From positions 1 to 12,177 of the forward strand of contig SFJN01000067.1 of assembly GCA_004555055.1 (NCBI GenBank): DNA of 12,177 bases, written 5' to 3'. The stretch is from Bacteroidales bacterium (lineage in GTDB: Bacteria > Bacteroidota > Bacteroidia > Bacteroidales > Bacteroidaceae). Below the pieces are notes generated by a model. That model was not told the DNA's origin, did no database searches, and was given only the letters and a program-made list of their open reading frames with translations. Every line of letters starts with the position of its first letter. Position 1 is the first letter of the stretch. The translations under genes and the position numbers were made by a program. Shown here piece after piece: positions 6,109-12,177 of the stretch.

Positions 6109-7329
6109 TCAGATGCCGAGTTTCTTGCGGATGTCGGCAGGGATGGCGTTTTTGTTGATGACGATATTCATCGTCTTGTATGCCACGTAGGGCTTGCTGA
6201 CATACCAGAATCCCTTGTAGGGTCCGTAGTCACCCCAGGAGTTCTTCATCATGAAGTACTCCTTGCCGTTCTGGTCCTTGGCGATACCGTAGATCTGCAT
6301 GCCATGGTCGTCGGTAGTGGTCCAGTTGTCATAGCCTTCCTGACGCATTTCCTGGGTGATGGTCTTCTCACCGGCATTGTCGCTGGTGTTGTAGGTCACA
6401 CCCTGCTTCTCACCTGTCCAGCGGCTTTGGTCGCTACCCACGGTCTCGGTGCCGTCGTTAAGGGGAACGGTGGCTACGCACTTGTTCTTGCCGGTACGGC
6501 GGGAGAAACCGTTTTCGCTCACGTCAGCGCCCCAGGCAAAGGTCCATCCGTTGCGAACGGACTCTTCCATGACACGCATGAACTCGTCGAGGGGAAGGTT
6601 GTAGCTGCTGCCCCAGCGCCAGTTGTCCTGGATTTCGAGGATGAAGGAACTGTAGAAGGGATGATGGGTGTAGCTTGTAAGGCTTACATAGTCCTTGGGA
6701 TCGAGGGTCAGATAGTCCTTTACAAAACTTTGGGGAGTATACTTCTTGCCCTTGTAGGTAAACTCCGTGGGGCACTCGCCGAAATAGTTGTCGATCATAT
6801 GCTGCACATCGCACTTCCAGCGGGGATTAATCTTGCCGGCATCGCTGGTGGCGATAGCCTTCAGATAGGCTTCCATGGGAGGGAAGAAGTTGGTGAAGTT
6901 GTAGAGGGAGTCACCGTAGTTGGTGATGGGATAAGGCATGCCTGCACCCTCGGGTATAAGGCCGTAGCGGTCCATGCAGAAAACAGCATCGTAGAAACTT
7001 CCGCCCTGGCTGAAGCTGGCATCGCCATGGGTACGCACGTGGCGGTCGGCACGGTCCACATAGGTCTTGCTCACGAGGAAGCTTTCGCAAAGGTCGATGT
7101 CGGTCATTTCGGGATGCTTCTTCAGCACTTCGCTCTCGAGGAAAGCAAGGCTGGAGTAAGCCCAGCACGTACCGCTGTTCTTCTGGTTCTTGATGCCGGT
7201 CACGGGATTTTCAATCACTGTGGTGAAAACAAGCGTGTCCTTGGGCAGTTCCTTCTTCTTGGGCTTGGCAGCCATTGCGCTTCCTGCAGCAATCATGGCT
7301 GCAAGACCGATAAGGAGAATTTTCTTCAT
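6109..7329 (-). CDS. Exported C1B-family cysteine peptidase (PepC/bleomycin-hydrolase-like)
   Basis: Papain-fold peptidase resembling the C1B aminopeptidase C/bleomycin hydrolase group, 406 residues. It starts with a Sec signal peptide: MKK, a hydrophobic stretch LIGLAAMIAAGSAMA, and a likely cut after Ala20, so it acts in the periplasm or outside. No lipobox is present. The catalytic set is visible: Gln49 and Cys55 in KNQKNSGTCWAYSS, His342 in TTDDHGMQIYG, and Asn363 in MMKNSWGDYG. The segment SESFLVSK-like 'DLCESFLVSKTYVDRADRH' near 79-97 is also C1B-like. Classical PepC/BLMH enzymes are cytosolic and about 440-455 residues, so this one differs in export and length; aminopeptidase activity is not certain. 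I chose the ATG at 7329-7327 because it gives the signal peptide directly. The gene follows the M24B peptidase gene after 73 bp in the same direction, with no clear promoter of its own, suggesting co-transcription. Confidence 0.87.
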   Translation of the reverse strand: MKKILLIGLAAMIAAGSAMAAKPKKKELPKDTLVFTTVIENPVTGIKNQKNSGTCWAYSSLAFLESEVLKKHPEMTDIDLCESFLVSKTYVDRADRHVRTHGDASFSQGGSFYDAVFCMDRYGLIPEGAGMPYPITNYGDSLYNFTNFFPPMEAYLKAIATSDAGKINPRWKCDVQHMIDNYFGECPTEFTYKGKKYTPQSFVKDYLTLDPKDYVSLTSYTHHPFYSSFILEIQDNWRWGSSYNLPLDEFMRVMEESVRNGWTFAWGADVSENGFSRRTGKNKCVATVPLNDGTETVGSDQSRWTGEKQGVTYNTSDNAGEKTITQEMRQEGYDNWTTTDDHGMQIYGIAKDQNGKEYFMMKNSWGDYGPYKGFWYVSKPYVAYKTMNIVINKNAIPADIRKKLGI

Positions 7330-7341
7330 TTTGTCTGTTAC

Positions 7342-7369
7342 GGATAAGAATAATATAAATGAGGATAAG
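7342..7369. promoter_or_regulatory. Helically phased 7-bp direct repeats upstream of the C1 peptidase
   Basis: GGATAAG occurs at 7342-7348 and 7363-7369, spaced exactly 21 bp start to start (two helical turns), within a very A/T-rich stretch between the two peptidase genes. It could be an operator or chance; nothing else supports it. Confidence 0.2.
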
Positions 7370-7402
7370 TAGTGAAGGTCTTCAACTGTAGCGGAAGGGT
7401 GT

Positions 7403-8803
7403 TTATCCCTGTACGTAGGCTTCCACCTCGTCGGCATGGTAGGGTATGCGTTCGTCGCCGAGGAACCGGCATCCGTCGGGTGTGATGAGGACATCGTCCT
7501 CGATGCGGACGCCGCCGAAATCGCGGTATTCGTCAATTCTGTCGAAGTTGAGGAAGCGGGCGTTGATGCCTTCGCGGTGCCAGAGGTCGATGAGATCGGG
7601 GATGAAATAGATGCCGGGCTCGTCGGTCACCACATGTCCCACTTCCAGACGGCGTCCGAAACGCAGGGCGTTGGTGCCGAACTGGTCGAGGCGCGGACGG
7701 GTTTCCTCGTCAAATCCGACATAGGTCTGCCCCAGACCTTCCATGTCGTGCACGTCCATACCCATCATATGTCCCAGTCCGTGGGGCAGGAAAAGCGCAT
7801 GTGCACCGTTCTGCACGGCCTCTTCGGTGTCGCCCTTCATGAGTCCGAGCTCCTTGAGACGTTCGGTCATCAGGCGGCATACATCGAGGTGGACGTCGAA
7901 ATACTTCACACCGGGCTTGGCATGGGTCAGGGCCAAGTCATGGCAGTCAACCACGATGTCGTAGATTTCGCGTTGCTTGGTGCTGAACTTTCCGCTGACA
8001 GGCGTGGTCCGGGTGTGGTCGGAGCAGTAGTGTTCCACCGTTTCGGCACCGGCATCACAAAGGAGCAGGCGTCCGGGTTCGAGCACACGCTGCGAGGGAT
8101 ATCCATGAAGGATTTCGCCATGCATGGATACGATGCTCTGGAAACTGCAGATGCTGCCGTGACTGGCGGCAATGCCGTCGAGCTGTCCGCCGATGAAGGC
8201 CTCGGTCATCCCGGGCTGTACAGCGAGCTTCATGGCAGCGGTATGCATGAGATAGCCGATGTGCGAGGCACGTTCCAGCTCTGCAATTTCCTCGGCACTC
8301 TTGATGCTGCGCAATTTCACGACAGCCTGTATGAGTTTGAGGCTTGCAGCCTCCTTCTGCTTGGAAGGATGGATGCCGAGAAGGTCCATCAACTGGATCT
8401 TGTGGTCGGCACGGTAGGGAGGAAGGAAATGCACTTCCCTACCCTTTGCGCGTGCTTCGCCGCATTTTTCGGCGAGCCATGCCATAGGTTTCACCTCGGC
8501 GACACCCGTCTCGGCGGCCATTTCACCGACGCTGGTCACGCTTCCGTACCAGACGATGTCGTCGATGTCGATTTCATCACCTACAAAGGTCTCCTTGCCG
8601 GTCTCGCAATCGATGACGAGTGCCAGACCGTCGCGGTGCTGTCCGGTGAAATAGAGGAAGCTGGAGTCCTGACGGAACTTATATGCGTTGGCAGGATAGT
8701 TCATGGGTGAATCGTTGTTTCCGAGAAGGAGAATGACACCTGTTCCCACCAATTCGCGCAATGCACGGCGGCGTTGCACGTAAGTTTCTTGCGTAAATAG
8801 CAT
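7403..8803 (-). CDS. pepP: Xaa-Pro aminopeptidase/prolidase, M24B family
   Basis: Dinuclear metal peptidase that cleaves N-terminal Xaa-Pro bonds; 466 residues. There is no signal peptide, so it is cytosolic. The N-terminal AMP_N domain (about 1-135) includes FRQDSSFLYFTGQ. The C-terminal pita-bread domain (about 170-455) carries all five metal ligands: Asp250 (LLCDAGAE), Asp262 (YCSDHTRT), His345 (LPHGLGHMMG), Glu395 (TDEPGIYF) and Glu435 (GVRIEDDV). His233 in LHGYP fits the substrate-binding His. The 40-residue gap between the two Glu ligands is longer than in E. coli PepP and closer to prolidases, so Xaa-Pro dipeptidase activity is also possible. The start ATG (8803-8801, MLFTQETYVQRR) sits just below a -7 element at 8827-8834. 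It is the upstream gene of a probable two-gene peptidase unit. Together with the exported C1 enzyme and the nearby permease it suggests peptide use (inference). Confidence 0.94.
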   Translation of the reverse strand: MLFTQETYVQRRRALRELVGTGVILLLGNNDSPMNYPANAYKFRQDSSFLYFTGQHRDGLALVIDCETGKETFVGDEIDIDDIVWYGSVTSVGEMAAETGVAEVKPMAWLAEKCGEARAKGREVHFLPPYRADHKIQLMDLLGIHPSKQKEAASLKLIQAVVKLRSIKSAEEIAELERASHIGYLMHTAAMKLAVQPGMTEAFIGGQLDGIAASHGSICSFQSIVSMHGEILHGYPSQRVLEPGRLLLCDAGAETVEHYCSDHTRTTPVSGKFSTKQREIYDIVVDCHDLALTHAKPGVKYFDVHLDVCRLMTERLKELGLMKGDTEEAVQNGAHALFLPHGLGHMMGMDVHDMEGLGQTYVGFDEETRPRLDQFGTNALRFGRRLEVGHVVTDEPGIYFIPDLIDLWHREGINARFLNFDRIDEYRDFGGVRIEDDVLITPDGCRFLGDERIPYHADEVEAYVQG

Positions 8804-9063
8804 TTTATATAAGGTTTTTCAGCGTGCAAAGGTAGTGATTTATTGCGAAATTGTTTAAATTTGCCCGCAAAATATTGTTTTACAGGCTTTCTTTTGCGTT
8901 TTCTTTACCCTTTTTAACGCTTAAACGGTTCATGTACATTGTCTTACAGATTACGCCCTGAAACGAGTGAAAGGGGCAGTAGCGGCAATGGCACCATCTA
9001 AACTGACTTGCTGAAACGCCGGCTGTGCTTCCATAGCCCTGCACCATAAATATTTAATTGCGC
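8804..9063. other. 260-bp divergent intergenic region between pepP and the ATP-grasp-like gene
   Basis: The pepP end holds a -7 element. A plus-strand TAAATTTG (8856-8863) also matches a -7 element, but it has no TTTG at the right distance and lies about 200 bp from the next plus-strand gene. The remaining stretch (about 8880-9050) shows no clear promoter, RNA gene or credible small gene. The last 16 bases before the ATG are A/T-rich. Confidence 0.5.
8827..8834 (-). promoter_or_regulatory. -7 promoter element for pepP
   Basis: TACCTTTG on the minus strand fits TAnnTTTG, 23 bp above the pepP ATG. No TTTG lies 19-21 bp further up, so the -33 element is weak or absent. Confidence 0.45.
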
Positions 9064-10047
9064 ATGACCCTCCACCTCTTCAATCCCAGCCACGACGAGG
9101 CGCTTGCCTTCGGTGCCGCCACCTACTGCCCCGGCAGTGCCGCCTGCCGCATGTCGGAACTGCTGTGGGACCTTCCGCGCTGGTGGAAGGAGGAGGGCGA
9201 CGAAATCCTACGCCTGCCGCCCGACGGTTCACTCCGTGGAGTAAAATCCCCCGACTGGGGTTGCGTGGAGCGCATCATGCCGTGGGGGTGGGATGCCCAC
9301 ATCGTCCGTCTCCTCCAGCGGCTTGGGGCACCGGCACATCTTCTGCCTGCAACGGCCGATTTGGAGCGTTGGCGCCAGTTGTCGTCGCGCCACACCACCG
9401 TGCTGATGCTCAAGCACCTGCGTACCAGCATCGCCAACGATTCCGCCCTGCAGTTCATGCTGCCTGCCGACAGCTGGTGGTGCACCACATCCGAAGAGTT
9501 ACAACGTGCGGTGGAATGTGCCGGCGGCGCGGTGTTCATGAAGGCGCCCTGGAGTTGCAGCGGCCGCGGAGTGTGGCGTTGCGAAGGCGAAAACCACGAC
9601 AAAGCCTTCAGACGTGCCACCGCCATACTGCAACGGCAAGGGGCGGTGGAGGTGGAGCCTGCCTATACCCGCGTGGCCGACCTGGCGATGGAATATGAAT
9701 GCGAGGCCGACGGAACCCTCCGTTTCGAAGGACTGTCGTTTTTCGACACTTCCTCTTCAGGAGGGTACCAAGGCAACATGGTGGCCACGCAGGAGGAAAT
9801 CGCCGCACGCATTGCCGCCTATGGTATCTGCTCCGTACAGCAGCTGCAGACAGCCCAAAGTGTGGTAGCCGACGCCCTACGCCAGGTTCTCGGAGGCGGA
9901 TACTGTGGTCCGCTTGGGGTGGACATGATGCTTACACCCCACGGCCTGCATCCTTGCGTGGAGGTGAACCTGCGCATGACCATGGGACGCGTGGCAATAT
10001 ATAAGGCCCTGCACAACGAGGGGCGGCAGACACCAGCCCCCCATTGA
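9064..10047 (+). CDS. ATP-grasp-like protein of unknown substrate
   Basis: A 327-residue protein with no signal peptide or membrane segment, so probably cytosolic. I do not recognise a named function. The N-terminus MTLHLFNPSHDEALAFG is of the NPxHDxALA type found in Bacteroidota proteins of this size. Residues 158-170, FMKAPWSCSGRGV, look like the ATP-grasp nucleotide lid with Lys160 and a Gly/Ser loop. EVEPAY (196-201) fits the adenine-side strand. The C-terminal pair GPLGVDMM (Asp287) and CVEVNLRMTMG (Glu300, Asn302, Arg304) resembles the D...ExN metal/phosphate site of ATP-grasp ligases, which join a carboxylate to an amine or thiol. I chose the ATG at 9064 over an in-frame TTG two codons up. 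It is divergent from pepP and 162 bp before an amino-acid permease; a link to amino-acid or peptide chemistry is only a guess. The fold assignment is inference from motifs. Confidence 0.75.
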   Translation: MTLHLFNPSHDEALAFGAATYCPGSAACRMSELLWDLPRWWKEEGDEILRLPPDGSLRGVKSPDWGCVERIMPWGWDAHIVRLLQRLGAPAHLLPATADLERWRQLSSRHTTVLMLKHLRTSIANDSALQFMLPADSWWCTTSEELQRAVECAGGAVFMKAPWSCSGRGVWRCEGENHDKAFRRATAILQRQGAVEVEPAYTRVADLAMEYECEADGTLRFEGLSFFDTSSSGGYQGNMVATQEEIAARIAAYGICSVQQLQTAQSVVADALRQVLGGGYCGPLGVDMMLTPHGLHPCVEVNLRMTMGRVAIYKALHNEGRQTPAPH

Positions 10048-10209
10048 GGCAACACCCGGCGGAAAAGACGGCAGCACACACCTACACAGCCCGCTGTGGG
10101 CATGTCTGCAGGAGAGCACCCTGTGGCACAACAGTCCCCGACTCGCCTCTTGCTGATTTATAGCATACACCAGACAACCTAAACTAAACAAACAACTAAA
10201 CGGCTAACT
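10048..10209. other. Spacer between the ATP-grasp-like gene and the permease
   Basis: CACAG (10085-10089) and CTGTG (10094-10098) can form a small hairpin with a 4-base loop, but no T-run follows, so it is not a convincing terminator. No TAnnTTTG promoter is visible. The 30 bases before the permease ATG are rich in A and C, with AAC/TAAAC repeated several times. Confidence 0.4.
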
Positions 10210-11847
10210 ATGAACCTATTCATCCGCAAACCCATCGATTCTCTGCTGCACGAGGCGGAGAATGAGGGCGGCACCGGTTTGAAACGCGTGCTGGGCCCCT
10301 TCGGACTTGTATCTCTTGGCGTAGGCGTCATCATCGGCGCCGGTCTTTTCAGTGTCACGGGCAGCGTAGCAGGTGCCCATGCCGGTCCTGCCATCACCAT
10401 TTCATTCGTGCTCGCCGCCATCGCCTGCGGCTTTGCCGGACTGTGCTATGCCGAGTTCGCCTCGATGCTCCCCGTTGCCGGCAGTGCCTACACCTATTCC
10501 TATGCCACTATGGGCGAACTCGTGGCATGGATTATCGGCTGGGACCTCGTGCTGGAATATGCCGTGGCCGCCGTCACCGTGAGCATATCGTGGAGCCAGT
10601 ATCTGGCCATCTTCATGAACGACATCGGTTTTCCCCTGCCCCCCGACCTGCTCTCCTGCCCCTCGCAAGGCGGCATCGTCTGCCTGCCGGCCATGATTCT
10701 CGTCGTCGTCCTCAGCCTGCTACTGGCCAAAGGCACGGAAGGCAGCACACGCTTCAACGATTTTATCGTCGTACTCAAACTTTTCGTCGTCGCAGCCTTC
10801 ATCATCCTCGGATGGCAGTACATCCATACGGAGAACTACACTCCCTACATTCCTCAGAACACCGGTGTTTTCGGAGAATTCGGATGGAGCGGCATTCTCC
10901 GCGGCGCCGCCATCCTCTTCTTCGCCTACATCGGCTTCGATGCCATCAGCACCGCGGCCCAGGAGACCATCAACCCGCGCCGCAACATGCCCATCGGCAT
11001 TCTCGGCAGCCTGCTTGTCTGCGCCTTCATATACTGCCTGTTTGCCCACGTCATGACGGGCGTGGCACCCTACACAGCCTATAGCAAGGGCGACATGGCC
11101 CCCATCGCCACCGCTGTTCACGCCATGAACGACGCTGGGAATCCGCTCATCGACATTGTCATGTACAAGGGTACCACCTTTGCCGTATTGCTGGGCTATG
11201 CCAGCGTGGTGCTGGTGATGCTCATGGGGCAGAGCCGCGTGTTCTTCTCCATGAGCCGCGATGGCCTGCTGCCGCCCTTCTTCTCCCATCTCCACAAGCG
11301 TTTCCACACTCCAGCCCGTTCCAACATGCTCTTTATGGTTGTCATCGCCCTGCTGGCCGGACTGGTCCCTGCGGATGTGGCAGGCGAGATGGTGAGCATC
11401 GGCACGCTCTTCGCATTCACCCTCGTCTGCACGGGCATCCTGGTGGTTCGCCGCTCCATGCCGGACGCTCCGCGAGGTTTCCGCACGCCCTTCGTCCCCT
11501 GGGTTCCCATGGCAGGCATCATGTGTTGCGTGGGCATGATGCTTTTCCTCCCCGCCGACACCTGGATCCGTCTGGTCCTCTGGATGCTCATCGGCCTTGA
11601 TGTATATTCCCTCTACGGTGTGCGCCACTCACATCTGGCGAGCGTCACCGACGGACGCCGCACAGGACAGACGGTGCTGAGCGTGACAGGGGTGGTACTG
11701 TCGTTCCTTTGCTTCATCCTCGCCTCATGGCATCAGGAGACCATCGGATGGGAGCATATCGGTCCGCTCTTCATCTTCACCACCGCCTTCGGTTTTGTCC
11801 ATGCGGGCTATTTCATCACCCGCCTCTCATGGAACCGCAAGGCCTGA
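10210..11847 (+). CDS. APC-superfamily amino-acid permease
   Basis: Inner-membrane secondary transporter of the amino acid-polyamine-organocation superfamily, close to the cationic amino-acid transporter/YfnA type; 545 residues. At least 12 hydrophobic segments are evident, with extra ones at the C-terminus (about 490-507 and 516-535). Family marks are the unwound-helix Gly motif in TM1 (GVGVIIGAGLF, 37-47), YAEFASMLPVAGSAYTYSY (80-98), GWDLVLEYAVA in TM3, FFAYIGFDAISTAAQE followed by NPRRNMPIGI (TM6 and loop, about 237-264), GQSRVFFSMSRDGLLP (340-355) and FRTPFVPWVP (424-433). The start ATG 10210 (MNLFIRKPIDSLL) is typical of the group, with a cytosolic N-terminus. The substrate cannot be read from the sequence; cationic or broad-range amino acids are likely. 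It ends in a strong terminator. Confidence 0.94.
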   Translation: MNLFIRKPIDSLLHEAENEGGTGLKRVLGPFGLVSLGVGVIIGAGLFSVTGSVAGAHAGPAITISFVLAAIACGFAGLCYAEFASMLPVAGSAYTYSYATMGELVAWIIGWDLVLEYAVAAVTVSISWSQYLAIFMNDIGFPLPPDLLSCPSQGGIVCLPAMILVVVLSLLLAKGTEGSTRFNDFIVVLKLFVVAAFIILGWQYIHTENYTPYIPQNTGVFGEFGWSGILRGAAILFFAYIGFDAISTAAQETINPRRNMPIGILGSLLVCAFIYCLFAHVMTGVAPYTAYSKGDMAPIATAVHAMNDAGNPLIDIVMYKGTTFAVLLGYASVVLVMLMGQSRVFFSMSRDGLLPPFFSHLHKRFHTPARSNMLFMVVIALLAGLVPADVAGEMVSIGTLFAFTLVCTGILVVRRSMPDAPRGFRTPFVPWVPMAGIMCCVGMMLFLPADTWIRLVLWMLIGLDVYSLYGVRHSHLASVTDGRRTGQTVLSVTGVVLSFLCFILASWHQETIGWEHIGPLFIFTTAFGFVHAGYFITRLSWNRKA

Positions 11848-11887
11848 TGCGCTGATGCCTCTTTCATCCTTTTTCTCCCGTTTCCAG

Positions 11888-11935
11888 CGGCAGTCCCCAC
11901 GGCATTTCCATGCCACGAGGACTGCCGTTTTTGTT
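11888..11935 (+). terminator. Rho-independent terminator after the permease
   Basis: CGGCAGTCC (11888-11896) pairs with GGACTGCCG (11919-11927). Inside, GGCAT (11901-11905) pairs with ATGCC (11910-11914) around a 4-base loop, making a two-part stem. TTTTTGTT follows at once. It lies 41 bp after the permease stop. Confidence 0.9.
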
Positions 11936-12125
11936 CTCCCCAAAACCGGTATTCGGCAACACATAATTACCCCCCCCGCACAGAACTTCGGACTATTGGC
12001 AAAAGAACTTTGCAAATATTAGATTTTATTGGCTATTTCCCTCTATTTTTTCGGCAAATTCATGTTATTTTCGGAAATATAGTCCCTCTTTTGCACTCGT
12101 TTAATTCACAAACTTTTTAGAATCA
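11936..12125 (+). other. Non-coding region upstream of the right-edge gene
   Basis: The left part has a run of eight C (11970-11977). The rest, from about 12000, is very A/T-rich and probably holds the promoter of the gene at 12126. The best -7 candidate is TATTTTCG (12066-12073, one mismatch to TAnnTTTG) but it lacks a -33 TTTG at the right spacing. No other feature is seen. Confidence 0.4.
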
Positions 12126-12177
12126 ATGAAACAAACACTTCAATTACTTATGCTCTCGGCATGCCTTGGCCTCACTT
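12126..12177 (+). CDS. 5' end of a probable exported protein or lipoprotein, cut by window edge
   Basis: ATG at 12126 follows A/T-rich DNA typical of a Bacteroidota start. Only 17 residues are visible: MKQTLQLLMLSACLGLT. They have one positive charge followed by a hydrophobic run, as in a signal peptide. LSAC fits a lipobox with Cys13, which would make it a lipoprotein with a very short signal; alternatively the Cys simply lies inside a longer Sec signal. Function cannot be told. A long A/T-rich upstream region and the preceding terminator indicate an independent transcript. Confidence 0.6.
   Translation, partial: MKQTLQLLMLSACLGLT

Noticed and set aside
5807..6158. Small plus-strand open frames in the pckA upstream region
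   Set aside because: They overlap the pckA promoter and the peptidase 3' end, have no start context or recognisable domain, and read as translated regulatory DNA.
10102..10182. 26-residue open frame upstream of the permease, possible leader peptide
   Set aside because: It has no run of any regulatory amino acid, no promoter and no start-site context, and no terminator/antiterminator pair follows it.

Overview
The window looks like chromosomal DNA from a member of the Bacteroidota, most likely Bacteroidales (a Prevotella/Bacteroides-type organism, with G+C by eye in the fifties). Three things suggest this. The best promoters fit the Bacteroidota signature (-33 TTTG, 19-20 bp spacer, -7 TAnnTTTG). 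Start codons are preceded by A/T-rich DNA rather than a Shine-Dalgarno sequence. The proteins are of Bacteroidales type. Nothing points to phage, plasmid, IS element, CRISPR, tRNA or rRNA: this is mostly ordinary core genome.

Layout. Bases 1-2767 carry a minus-strand cluster read right to left: aroQ (type II 3-dehydroquinate dehydratase), miaB (tRNA methylthiolase), then an O-acetylhomoserine sulfhydrylase cut by the left edge. A duplicated 35/36-bp element sits between aroQ and miaB. Back to back with aroQ, and sharing a 290-bp promoter region, is a XerD-type tyrosine recombinase on the plus strand (3058-3984). It converges on pckA (4179-5783, minus) across a repeat- and hairpin-rich terminator zone. 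Further minus-strand genes are an exported C1B cysteine peptidase (6109-7329) and, upstream of it, a cytosolic M24B Xaa-Pro peptidase (7403-8803). Divergent from these are an ATP-grasp-like protein of unknown substrate (9064-10047) and an APC-family amino-acid permease (10210-11847) that ends in a strong terminator. The right edge holds the first codons of a probable exported protein or lipoprotein (from 12126).

How the genes fit together. The right half has a loose theme of peptide and amino-acid use: a periplasmic C1 peptidase, a proline-specific peptidase, an amino-acid permease, and pckA linking C3/C4 metabolism. The left half is housekeeping: shikimate pathway, tRNA modification, homocysteine synthesis and chromosome dimer resolution. 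These links are inference from neighbourhood.

The items most worth a second look are the ATP-grasp-like protein, the duplicated element in the aroQ-miaB spacer, the two inverted repeats directly before the sulfhydrylase start, and the tandem repeats between xerD and pckA. I saw no convincing novel multi-gene system.
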